A stretch of DNA of 64,000 bases from DATFVA01 sp963743325 (GTDB taxonomy: Bacteria > Bacteroidota > Ignavibacteria > Ignavibacteriales > Ignavibacteriaceae): NCBI GenBank assembly GCA_963743325.1, contig CAVUOZ010000008.1, forward strand, positions 62,001 through 126,000, written 5' to 3'. The notes below the pieces were generated by a model. The model worked only from the letters and a program-made list of their open reading frames with translations, did not search any database and had not been told where the DNA came from. Positions 45,329 through 53,442 of this stretch are shown piece by piece; the stretch's first letter is position 1; each line of letters begins with the position of its first letter. The translations under genes and the position numbers were made by a program.

Positions 45329-46576
45329 CTATTCTTCTTCTTCAAATTGTTCTTTTATCAAATCAATGATTTCATTTATTTTGTCCTCATCCAATCCTTC
45401 TATTTCCTTTAATTTTTCAGGACCTGCCTGCAGAACCTCCAGTGCCGTATCATATCTGTGGTTGATCAGTAGTTCATAAATTTCAGCACCAAGCTCTTCT
45501 TTAAGATCAATTAATTCTATATCTTCTTCGTATTCCTCCAGAGGTCTTTCTTCACGAAGAATTTCGATTTCATAACCCGTAAGTTTCATCGCAAGTCTGA
45601 TATTAACACCATTGCGCCCGACTATAAGAGAAACCTGATCAGCATCCGCTGTTACCACTGCTTTTTTCTCGTCATCATCAACTTCAATCTTTTTAAGCTT
45701 TGCAGGAGCCAGAGATCTCTGAATAAAAACTATTGAATCCTCTGAATAGTTAATAACATCTATATTCTCATTATTTAATTCTCTGACGATCGCATGAATT
45801 CTAACTCCTTTCATTCCAACGCATGCACCGACAGCATCAATTCTGTTATCCTGGGATTCCACCGCAACTTTAGCTCTTTCACCGGGTTCCCGTGCGATTG
45901 CCTTAATATCTATTATTCCATCGTAAATTTCAGGTATTTCTATTTCAAATAATCTTCTCAGAAACATATTATCAGAACGTGAGACAATTATAACAGGTCC
46001 GCTATTGCCTTTCCGTACTTCTTTTACAATGGCCCTGATTGTTTCACCTTTCTTATACCGCTCATAAGGTATTTGTTCATTACGAGGCAGTACCAGTTCG
46101 TTCTTATTGTGGTTCACCAGAATATCACTTTTTCTGATCTGGTAAATGTCTCCTACAACTATCTCTCCCAGCAGTTCTTTATATTCATTGTATATAATGT
46201 CTTTTTCAAGCTCACGAATTTTTTGATTAAGACTTTGTTTCGCAAGTGTTATCAGCCTGCGCCCAAGCGTGGCAAGTTCAATTTTCTCAACAAAGTCATC
46301 TCCAACTTCAAGTTCTTCTTCATTGCCTTTTCGGTTAACCTCCTCAAGACTGACCTGAAGGTTAGGGTTCTCCACATTATCAACAATTTCTCTTTCAAGA
46401 AATATTTCAATATCACCTCTGTCCATATTTACAACGACATCATATTTAACCTCATCCCCGTATTTTTTTCTCACCAGCAGTCCGAATATTTCTTCCAGTA
46501 TGCCGGCTAAAACGTCTTTATCAATACCTTTGTCCCTTACCATCTGGGCAAAGGATTCTACAATCTCTGAGTTCAT
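45329..46576 (-). CDS. nusA: Transcription termination/antitermination factor NusA
   Basis: NusA binds RNA polymerase and hairpins to control pausing, termination and antitermination. The 415-residue protein has the NusA N-domain (about 1-125), an S1 domain (about 135-200, GDIYQIRKSDILV), KH1 (GACVGMKGVRIHAIVRELN) and KH2 (VGRNGVNIRLAMKLTGYEIE near 318-337), and one helix-hairpin-helix at the end (GLDEDKINEIIDL). Length suits non-enteric NusA that has a single C-terminal repeat. It lies 17 nt after rimP. In Escherichia coli this operon is autoregulated by NusA through leader terminators. Confidence 0.97.
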   Translation of the reverse strand: MNSEIVESFAQMVRDKGIDKDVLAGILEEIFGLLVRKKYGDEVKYDVVVNMDRGDIEIFLEREIVDNVENPNLQVSLEEVNRKGNEEELEVGDDFVEKIELATLGRRLITLAKQSLNQKIRELEKDIIYNEYKELLGEIVVGDIYQIRKSDILVNHNKNELVLPRNEQIPYERYKKGETIRAIVKEVRKGNSGPVIIVSRSDNMFLRRLFEIEIPEIYDGIIDIKAIAREPGERAKVAVESQDNRIDAVGACVGMKGVRIHAIVRELNNENIDVINYSEDSIVFIQRSLAPAKLKKIEVDDDEKKAVVTADADQVSLIVGRNGVNIRLAMKLTGYEIEILREERPLEEYEEDIELIDLKEELGAEIYELLINHRYDTALEVLQAGPEKLKEIEGLDEDKINEIIDLIKEQFEEEE

Positions 46577-46593
46577 TTATATATTTTTCTCCT

Positions 46594-47052
46594 CTAGGAA
46601 AAACTAATTATTACTTTTGCTTTTATAATATCAGGAAAATCAATTTTTATTTCTTCACGGTTACTTTTCAGGAACACAAGGGAATTACCATCAATACTTT
46701 TTAATCTTCCTGAAAATATCTTAACATTATCAGATTCTCTGTAGGATACATCAAACTTTCTGTTGATATGCTTGGGAAACTGTTTCAGATATTTTAAGGG
46801 TCTATTAACACCGGGTGAAGAAACCTCCAGCCTGTAGCCGGATTCAAATATATTTTCTTCCTCAAATTGTTTGTCTATTTGGCGGCTTATCTCAGCACAG
46901 TTTTCAGCAGAAACATTAGTCTCGGAATCAACATAAACTTCAATAACACGGTTGTTTTTTTCTCCTCTTAAAACGAGATCAACCATAAAGTAACCTTTAT
47001 TGCTGACAACCTGTTCGATAAGTTCGTAGATATTTTTTTCAAAAAAGTTCAT
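46594..47052 (-). CDS. rimP: Ribosome maturation factor RimP
   Basis: RimP is needed for 30S maturation. The 152-residue protein from ATG 47052 (MNFFEKNIYELIEQVV) matches the family: GYFMVDLVLRGEKNNRVIEV, CAEISRQIDKQFEEEN, GYRLEVSSPGVNRPL. A longer frame begins at a TTG (47073-47071), but that codon lies in the loop of a terminator-like hairpin and its extra residues are not family-like, so the ATG start is chosen. No strong Shine-Dalgarno is present. It is the first gene of the nusA-infB-pnp operon. Confidence 0.93.
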   Translation of the reverse strand: MNFFEKNIYELIEQVVSNKGYFMVDLVLRGEKNNRVIEVYVDSETNVSAENCAEISRQIDKQFEEENIFESGYRLEVSSPGVNRPLKYLKQFPKHINRKFDVSYRESDNVKIFSGRLKSIDGNSLVFLKSNREEIKIDFPDIIKAKVIISFS

Positions 47053-47081
47053 AGAAATAAAAATCGCCCTCAAAAGGGCGA
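47053..47081 (-). promoter_or_regulatory. Terminator/attenuator-like hairpin in the rimP leader
   Basis: On the minus strand TCGCCCT-TTTG-AGGGCGA forms a 7-bp stem with a 4-nt loop (47064-47081), followed by ATTTTTATTTCT, which ends at the rimP ATG (47052). It has the form of an intrinsic terminator, but because no promoter could fit between it and the start codon, rimP mRNA must run through it. A conditional attenuator of the nusA operon is the favoured inference; termination of the upstream lapA-like transcript is the alternative. Confidence 0.6.
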
Positions 47082-47228
47082 ATCAATTAGGTAAATTTAC
47101 AATCAATTTAACCAATAAGCAAGGAAATATAATCGATCAGACCCGCTATTATTGCTGATTCCCGGATTCCGGAACTGCAGATTTTAGTAAGGATCAGGTC
47201 TTATATAAAATATATTAATGGGAATCAG

Positions 47229-47471
47229 CTATATTTTCTGCGTTTTTTCACCAATGGGTTTTTCCTGCTTACCTGGTGACGGTCTGTCAAAAAGCTTTGC
47301 AATTACAAATCCGAATACTACTCCCAGCAATCCTGTTAGTGAAATTAAGACAATTATCGACATCTGGAATTGCCAGAAATATGCTTTGACAGTTACTACT
47401 TCAGTGTTCTGAGAAACAAATATTGTAAAAAGAACAACCAGGATCATTAGTAGTATAATTTTTGCTTTCAT
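47229..47471 (-). CDS. LapA-domain small membrane protein
   Basis: The 80-residue protein has two membrane helices (about 4-20 and 38-60) separated by SQNTEVVTVKAYFWQFQMS, the pattern of the LapA (DUF1049) domain, and a charged C-terminal tail (RPSPGKQEKPIGEKTQ). In E. coli LapA works with LapB in LPS assembly control, but small LapA-domain proteins are widespread and unproven. No lapB is next to it. Confidence 0.8.
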   Translation of the reverse strand: MKAKIILLMILVVLFTIFVSQNTEVVTVKAYFWQFQMSIIVLISLTGLLGVVFGFVIAKLFDRPSPGKQEKPIGEKTQKI

Positions 47472-47573
47472 TTAAATCCTTTCTCAGGAAGTTTTGATTT
47501 TTAATTCTTCATCTTTAATATGAAAATCCAGGGATTCTTTGATATTATTTATAATTTCTTTCCTGTACTTTTT

Positions 47574-49349
47574 CTAAAAAGGGAAGAAAACAGGAATAAG
47601 TAAACTTGCCAGAAGCCACATAATTATATCAAGCGGCAAACCAATTTTAACAAAATCAGTAAATTTATAATTCCCGGGCCCGAAAATCATAGTGTTGGTC
47701 TGGTAACCTATCGGTGTGGCAAAGCTTAAGGATGCTGCAAATGTAACAGCCATAAGAAAAGGCCTGGAATTTACTCCCAAGGAATCAGCAGTTATAATTG
47801 CAATTGGAACAATTAAAGCTGCTGTAGCATTATTAGATATAAAATTAGTGAAAACAAGGGTTAAAAAAAAGAAAACAGATACCAGTACAGTTGGTCCCAT
47901 ACTTCCGAGAAGAGTCACCATCGAGGAAGCAATAATACCCGCTGCCCCGGTTTTTTCCATAGCTATTCCTAATGTTAGTACTCCAGCTAACAGAAAAATG
48001 ACACGCCATTCTATCGCCCTGTAAGCCTGTTCTAAGTTTAATATTCCGAATAATATATAAAGAACGCTTCCTATTACTGCACTGGTTACAATCGGGAAAA
48101 CCTCCAGTCCAGCTGAAAGTACAACAGCAGTTAAAATGATAACGGCGGGAATAATTTTTTCTTTTCTCTGCTTAAGCGGATTCAATTCCGAAACAATGAG
48201 AAACTCATTATTCCTTCTTAGCTGCGGAAGCCAGTCTTTTTTTACTTCTATTAAAAGTACATCTCCGGGAATAATAATAGTATTGCCCATATTTTCCCGC
48301 ATCAATCTCCCTCTGTGCCTGATAGCCAGGACAGTCGCACCAAATGTTTCCCTGAAATTCATATTTTTTATAGTTCTACCTCTTAACCTGCTGCCGGAAG
48401 TGACTACAGCTTGCACAAGCCTTGATGAATCAGAATTAAGATCCAGATCCTTGAAATTTATCTCGGATTTGAGGACTATGCCCTCCCGTGCCTGAAGCTC
48501 CTTTAATTTTTCAATATTGCATCGCACGCGTAATACATCGTTCGGCATAATAACAGTGTACGGAGAAGGGAAAAATTTATTTTTTTCTCCACGGTGAATT
48601 TCGATTATGTCCAGATCAAGATCTTTGACAAGAGGCGAATTTCTGATTTCCATATTGACTGATTTAGATTCCGGCAGGACAATTACTTCTGTTATATAAT
48701 CCTGAAGCTGGAACTCCGTTGTAAGGTCACCGGGTTCTTTTCTTTCAGGGAGCAGCCTGTTTGCTGTGATCAGCAGATATATAATACCAGTTGAAAGTAT
48801 TACAAAGCCGAAAGGTGTCATTTCAAACATTCCAAAAGGTTTCAAACCATGCTGGAAAGCTATTGAGCTTACGAGAATATTAGTTGATGTGCCGATAAGC
48901 GTATTTACTCCTCCGAACAAAGCACCAAATGAAAGAGGGATTAAAAACTTAGAAGGACTTGAACCGGATCTATTAGCTATCCCGATCACAACAGGCATAA
49001 AAATAGCAACAACGGCGGTGTCATTAATAAATGCTGAAATAATTCCGACAATTAAAAGCATTGAAAACAGACCGAGAAGGTAGTTCTTCTTGGTTATTCT
49101 GGTAAGAAAATCACCTACAAAATTAAGCGCGCCCGTATTGAACAACCCGGTGCTTAAAATAAACATAGCGGCCACTGTTACTGTTGCAGTATTGCTGAAT
49201 CCTGAAATCCCTTCTTCAGGAGTAATTATGCCTGTGAGTAGCAAAGACGCCATAATAATCAATGCTGTGAGATCGACAGGAATATTATCCCTGGTAAATA
49301 AGAAAATCGCACCAGCAAGGATTATAAAAACTATGATTATTGCGGCCAT
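47574..49349 (-). CDS. SLC13/DASS-type anion transporter with TrkA-C domains
   Basis: The 591-residue protein has N-terminal and C-terminal membrane blocks of about five to six helices each, with the family marks INDTAVVAIFMPVVIGIA near 108-125 and NTLIGTSTNILVSSIA near 149-164, and SNNATAALIVPIAII in the second half. Between them (about 210-370) are two TrkA-C-like regulatory domains (LDIIEIHRG..., FGATVLAIRHRG). Such permeases move sulfate, phosphate or dicarboxylates, often with sodium. Substrate cannot be read. It lies about 100 nt after the lapA-like gene. Confidence 0.88.
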   Translation of the reverse strand: MAAIIIVFIILAGAIFLFTRDNIPVDLTALIIMASLLLTGIITPEEGISGFSNTATVTVAAMFILSTGLFNTGALNFVGDFLTRITKKNYLLGLFSMLLIVGIISAFINDTAVVAIFMPVVIGIANRSGSSPSKFLIPLSFGALFGGVNTLIGTSTNILVSSIAFQHGLKPFGMFEMTPFGFVILSTGIIYLLITANRLLPERKEPGDLTTEFQLQDYITEVIVLPESKSVNMEIRNSPLVKDLDLDIIEIHRGEKNKFFPSPYTVIMPNDVLRVRCNIEKLKELQAREGIVLKSEINFKDLDLNSDSSRLVQAVVTSGSRLRGRTIKNMNFRETFGATVLAIRHRGRLMRENMGNTIIIPGDVLLIEVKKDWLPQLRRNNEFLIVSELNPLKQRKEKIIPAVIILTAVVLSAGLEVFPIVTSAVIGSVLYILFGILNLEQAYRAIEWRVIFLLAGVLTLGIAMEKTGAAGIIASSMVTLLGSMGPTVLVSVFFFLTLVFTNFISNNATAALIVPIAIITADSLGVNSRPFLMAVTFAASLSFATPIGYQTNTMIFGPGNYKFTDFVKIGLPLDIIMWLLASLLIPVFFPF

Positions 49350-49643
49350 ATACAGTACTTTTGTCCTGTGATATTATTAAGTGAATTATCGTAATCATTT
49401 TCCCGAATTAGAATCCCGAACTTAAACCGGAATGGAAAGGAAATTTCTGGACTTTTTGATGAGTAATATCTTTATTTATCAAGATAATCAGAAATGAACG
49501 TTATCACAATAAATAAAAAAGGATTTGATTTAGGGCGAATAAATAATATTATTTTTGTTATTTTCATGGTGTGTTATCCGTATAATTTTTTTTACCCCAA
49601 CATTTTTTCTTTTTCCTGGTCTAATTACTAATTTGAGAATCAA

Positions 49644-49865
49644 ATGACAAAGGAATTACTGGAAGAAATATCTGAATTAACCTGCAAAAACTGCGGAAAA
49701 ACTATAGCAAAAGTCTGGGTATGCAAACTGGAAGTTCCCCATGTAACCCGGTATGTTTTTTTCTGCACAAGCTGTCAAAGATGTCTCGGGGTTTCCAACA
49801 ATAAAAATCCTCAGAGTTTGATTCAATCGTCTAATTCAGCTCCTCCCCCTGCCTTTCAAATTTAA
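49644..49865 (+). CDS. Small cysteine-rich (zinc-ribbon-like) protein
   Basis: The first plus-strand gene in the window encodes 73 residues with CKNC at 14-17, a lone Cys27 and CTSCQRC at 41-47, so one or two zinc sites are likely. The C-terminus is Ser/Asn/Pro-rich. No family is recognised; it could bind nucleic acid or act in protein interaction. It is convergent with the ArsC-like gene, 12 nt apart. A weak Bacteroidota-like promoter candidate, TTTG at 49524 and TATTTTTG at 49550-49557 (22-nt spacer), lies upstream but is unproven. Confidence 0.55.
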   Translation: MTKELLEEISELTCKNCGKTIAKVWVCKLEVPHVTRYVFFCTSCQRCLGVSNNKNPQSLIQSSNSAPPPAFQI

Positions 49866-49877
49866 ATTAGCCTCAAT

Positions 49878-50213
49878 TTATTTAAGCCATTCGAGCCATA
49901 TTTCAGGAGTATAGCCCACTGTTGATAAACTGCCATTTCTGACTATGGGTGTTTTAATCAGTAATGGGTCATTCATTAATTCCTCTTCAATATTAAAAAC
50001 CATAAATTTCAATCCGCGTTCTTTATATCTTTTACTTTCCGTGTCAATTAATTGATCTAAAGCGATTTTTTGTGAAATATTATTGAGCTCGCCTTCTGAT
50101 AATCCTTTCTCAGTTAAATCTTTGAAGTGAAATTGAATCCTTCTTTCCCGAAAAAAACGCTCTGCTTTTTGAGTCTCTTTGCATTTTTTAGTGCCGATTA
50201 TTTGAATATTCAT
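49878..50213 (-). CDS. ArsC/Spx-family thioredoxin-fold protein
   Basis: The 111-residue protein shows the ArsC-type N-terminus with Cys11 in GTKKCKETQKAERFF, the family's LIKTPIVRNG segment (about 84-93) and a C-terminal GYTPEIWLEWL. In arsenate reductases the first Cys attacks arsenate, while in Spx a second Cys is usual; here only Cys11 is seen. No other arsenic gene is nearby, so a YffB/Spx-like role is as likely. It lies 40 nt after the carbonic anhydrase-like gene. Confidence 0.8.
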   Translation of the reverse strand: MNIQIIGTKKCKETQKAERFFRERRIQFHFKDLTEKGLSEGELNNISQKIALDQLIDTESKRYKERGLKFMVFNIEEELMNDPLLIKTPIVRNGSLSTVGYTPEIWLEWLK

Positions 50214-50253
50214 CCTGCCTCTTCAAAATAAAGGGAAAATTCAATTGTCTTTA

Positions 50254-50796
50254 TCAGTTTTCATTAATCAGATACAATCTGTTGTCTTCAACTTTATAAA
50301 GCATCGGCGCTACCATGATTTTAGGATATCTTAACCTTAGCCGCTTTGCTTCACTGATTACAAAATCAATTTCATTTCCTATTTCAAACATCGGGGCAAA
50401 ATGCATAAAGTGCTCTTCCGCCCATTCCCTGTTCCAGCCGGCTTTCTCCACCAACCCATCAATAAAAATATCTTTTCTCGAAATCAGGTTAACCATTCCG
50501 CAGTTATTATGCCCGATTAGAGTTATGTATCGGACATCCCCGACAGCAATTGCATACGAAACCTTAAACTCGCTGTATCTTAAATTTGCCCCCCCGGTAC
50601 GAATTATAAATGCAAAATTATCCGGAATATGCAAATGTTTCCTGTTGTCCATACACATTCCTACAAGAAGCTGTGCTTTTGTATAAATATCCGGGTGACG
50701 TTCAAGATTGTGATATTCAAGAAGAAGTCCTATTGGCGTTTTTCTGTATTCCCGAAAAATATCTTCTGTTTTTGAAATATTAATTAACCTTTTCAA
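50254..50796 (-). CDS. Beta-carbonic-anhydrase-like protein
   Basis: The 180-residue protein has the beta-class zinc ligands: CMDNR at 48-52 (Cys48 ligand, Asp50/Arg52 dyad) and HNNC at 96-99 (His96 and Cys99). RTGGANLRYSEFKVSYAIAV follows the family's RNAG...S..ya pattern. It may interconvert CO2 and bicarbonate, but the C-terminal half is shorter than in typical enzymes (about 200-220 residues), so activity is not certain. Confidence 0.78.
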   Translation of the reverse strand: MKRLINISKTEDIFREYRKTPIGLLLEYHNLERHPDIYTKAQLLVGMCMDNRKHLHIPDNFAFIIRTGGANLRYSEFKVSYAIAVGDVRYITLIGHNNCGMVNLISRKDIFIDGLVEKAGWNREWAEEHFMHFAPMFEIGNEIDFVISEAKRLRLRYPKIMVAPMLYKVEDNRLYLINEN

Positions 50797-50860
50797 ATTA
50801 TTAATCCTGATTGATATAGATAAAATGATTTTTTCGAAGATAAAAAACCTAAGCTTGTGT

Positions 50861-51439
50861 TTATTCTGTACCCATTACACGCTCAATTCTTTTATCCGGA
50901 ATAAGCCACATCAAAGCCACCAGCACATACAGGAATTCGGCCATGAAAGGAGAAGCAAATGAAACAGCAATACCTGTAAAATACAATATCGGAGATGCTT
51001 TTCCCTTAATATCCCCGCCTATTGCCTTTGCCAGTAAGGATTCCTTTCCCTGGCTCCTTATAATGATATTTTGTAAAATGAAATAAGCAATAGCGGCAAA
51101 AAATAAAACACTGCCATAAAGCGCTGATGTTGCCGGGGATAAGTGGTTTTCACCCATCCATCCGGTTACAAACGGAAAAAGTGAAAGCCAGAATAAAAGA
51201 TGCAGGTTAGCCCATAAAATCCCTCCGGTTACATGTTTAACGGTATGCAGCATGTGATGATGGTTATTCCAGTAAATGCCAAGGTATACAAAACTCAGTA
51301 TATAACTTAAGAATACAGGGATAACAGGCTGAAGTGAAGAAAAGTCGGAACCATGAGGAACTTTCATCTCCAGTACCATTATTGTAATAATAATAGCAAG
51401 CACTCCATCGCTGAATGCTTCAAGTCTGTTTTTACTCAT
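50861..51439 (-). CDS. TMEM175-family potassium channel-like membrane protein
   Basis: The 192-residue protein has the TMEM175 (DUF1211) signature at the start of helix 1: RLEAFSDGVLAIIITIMVLE at about 5-24, followed by about five more hydrophobic segments and IYWNNHHHMLH. The bacterial proteins are tetrameric potassium-selective channels lacking the P-loop filter. It is a single-gene unit with the repeat-bearing gap 51440-52079 upstream on its transcript. Confidence 0.88.
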   Translation of the reverse strand: MSKNRLEAFSDGVLAIIITIMVLEMKVPHGSDFSSLQPVIPVFLSYILSFVYLGIYWNNHHHMLHTVKHVTGGILWANLHLLFWLSLFPFVTGWMGENHLSPATSALYGSVLFFAAIAYFILQNIIIRSQGKESLLAKAIGGDIKGKASPILYFTGIAVSFASPFMAEFLYVLVALMWLIPDKRIERVMGTE

Positions 51440-51662
51440 TTATTTTCCTTCTTTTTATTGATTTCATAATCGAAATCATAAATGTGCTTATCATTTTCAA
51501 TTCTGATCGACATCTTTCCCGGAATTTGCGCTGCAGCATTATGGGGTTATGAACAGAACCTTTTCATATATAATTATATCATTTACCAAAGCCGGTCAGA
51601 ATAATAGAAAAGGATGAGAAGAGATTCAAGTATCGTTAAAACGGTTAAAATAAGTTTCGGCT

Positions 51663-51705
51663 GGTGTTGGATCGCCCGGCCGAAGCCGTGCGTTAGCCTT
51701 TCCGT
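51663..51705. repeat. Copy A of a 44-bp direct repeat
   Basis: This 43-nt copy (GGTGTTGGATCGCCCGGCCG... to TTTCCGT) matches copy B at 51896-51939 in all but about five positions. It contains the palindrome CGGC/GCCG around CGAA. Both lie in the 640-nt gap 51440-52079, where no gene is seen. Confidence 0.75.
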
Positions 51706-51761
51706 TATTCCGAAAAGGAGTGAATAAGTCAGTGGCATTTGTGCATCGTGAGAAAGGTTCA

Positions 51762-51870
51762 CGCCGGGATTCTATCCCGGCGCTTAGGCGAGAATCCACA
51801 AACACAGTAACTGTTTCAACAGTTTACCAACTTAGGCTGACGCTTCAACAGAATGCAAGGGTAAACTGTT
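51762..51870. repeat. REP-like palindromes between the two direct repeats
   Basis: CGCCGGGAT-TCT-ATCCCGGCG (51762-51782) is a perfect 9-bp hairpin. GTAACTGTT-TC-AACAGTTTAC lies at 51807-51827, and its right arm AACAGTTTAC (51818-51827) is inverted at 51861-51870 (GTAAACTGTT). The style matches the palindromes at 30819-31208. Confidence 0.65.
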
Positions 51871-51895
51871 AAAACGTTAGGGAAAGTCCCGGGTC

Positions 51896-51939
51896 GGTGT
51901 TGGATCGCGCGGCTGGAAGCCGTGCGTTAACCTTTCCGT
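51896..51939. repeat. Copy B of the 44-bp direct repeat
   Basis: This copy (GGTGTTGGATCGCGCGGCTG... to TTTCCGT) differs from copy A at about five positions and by one inserted base, and retains the hairpin CGGCT-GGA-AGCCG. The two copies are 191 nt apart in the same orientation. Confidence 0.75.
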
Positions 51940-52028
51940 AGTTTCACATAGTATATTATAAGTCCACACGAATCGGTGATAGTGGCTCTTCCTTTTGCTG
52001 CCCTTCCTCACGAACGAAGTCACGTGTA

Positions 52029-52054
52029 ATAAAAACCCGGCTGTTGACAGGGTT
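52029..52054 (-). terminator. Terminator after the interrupted secreted-protein gene
   Basis: Minus-strand AACCCTGTCAACAGCCGGGTT folds into a 5-bp AACCC/GGGTT stem with a CTG/CAG inner part, followed by TTTATT, about 26 nt after the stop at 52080. Weaker than the other terminators. Confidence 0.6.
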
Positions 52055-52079
52055 CAATAAAAGTAATTTAATTTGAATG

Positions 52080-53378
52080 TCATTTCACAAGCAGCATTTT
52101 CTTCGATGAAACAAATGTTTCACTGCTTCCTCTAGCTTCAATTCTGTATATATAAACTCCTGACGGTAATCCCTCTGCATTAAAATTAACTGATTGATAA
52201 CCTGCATCAAATGTATTCACAACTGTGTGAACAAGTTCTCCTATTACATTATAGACATTGATGGAAACATCAGATCTTTCTGGCAGAGAAAAATTAATCG
52301 TTGTAGCCGGATTGAACGGATTTGGATAATTCTCATATAAAATAAAATCCATCATTTTACTGTTTTCCTCAACGTAGGAAGGTTCGTATATGAATTGGGC
52401 AGAGTTGATGGTAGTCCCTGTTATTTCTGTTGAGTAATACATTTTTGTATATGACGGCACTCCCCATTGAACAGTATTATATATCCTGATACCGGATAGA
52501 TTTGCATAAGAAACAAGATAACCATTTGGTTCATTCAACTGCTGACCATTAAGATATCTATAATTGCCGTTTAATCTTATTAATGTATCAGTACATTCGA
52601 TTTCATCTGTAAATCCAGGATTTATGTTATAAGATTATTCAGATAAGAAATATAATGTATCGTTGTTGACGTAATACTTTTTTGCTTTCACAGTATAATC
52701 TCCGGAAGTACCATGCCGTTCACGCAAATATAGCCTGTCTTTGCCACCGTATATCTGAACAAATTCCGACCCAGGTGTAATTAAGTCCACAGTATCAATA
52801 AAATTAAAGTCAGAGTTCGACTCATCAAATTTGTACATTGTCAGGTTAGAAGAACTATCCTTGCTGAAAAAATATGGATATACTACTTCCGGGTAGAATT
52901 CGGTTCGGTATGTGTAATTGAATTGCAGCGCAGCAATAGATGATAATATTTTGAATGTATCCTGTTCAACCCCGACTATATAATGATCAAAGTAATGATT
53001 AGGAAATATTCTTCCTCTTAAAATTGCAAAATGATTTCCAAATGGCCGAATTGAGACTATATCCGGAATATTTATTGTGCCAATGTATTCCGGCAAGTAC
53101 TTGTTTAATAAAGAATAAAGATCAACACCCTGATCTGTACCAAAAATTAAATAATTATCATTATCTAATGCTCTTGTATATACTTTACCTGAATCGTCCA
53201 TAGTCGAATTATAAACCAATTCCTGGTTTGGACCTCTTGTAAGTATTAATAATCCGCTATTAGTAGCAAGATATGTTATTGAATCTTTCCCGGCAGCAAC
53301 ATAATACTCAATTTGAGCAGTTGTAGGTCTGAGACATATAATGTTAAGAAACATTAAGAAGGGAATCAGATTTTTCAT
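52080..53378 (-). pseudogene. Secreted propeller-like protein with T9SS sorting domain, interrupted by an in-frame stop
   Basis: One frame spans 53378-52080 except for a TAA at 52637-52635; 247 residues precede it and the tail continues in the same frame for about 184 more. The N-terminus is a signal peptide (MKNLIPFLMFLNIICLRPTTAQ). The body has short repeats such as TYLATNSGLLILTRG and YLIFGTDQGVDLYS, resembling a beta-propeller. The tail after the stop ends in NYPNPFNPATTINFSLPER and a KKMLLVK C-terminus, the type IX sorting domain. So the protein should be exported and anchored or released outside the outer membrane. Flanked by terminators, it is a single-gene unit. The stop is a single-base lesion or an error; with it, the protein loses its sorting signal. 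Confidence 0.8.
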
Positions 53379-53399
53379 TTCACTCCCCGTATTTTTTAT

Positions 53400-53432
53400 A
53401 TTTATAAATATAAACCCGGTTTGAATCCGGGT
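53400..53432 (-). terminator. Terminator of the subtilase gene
   Basis: Minus-strand ACCCGG-ATTCAAA-CCGGGT (53414-53432) is a 6-bp stem with a 7-nt loop followed by TTATATTTATA, 11 nt after the subtilase stop at 53443. Confidence 0.7.
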
Positions 53433-53442
53433 CTATAAAAAG

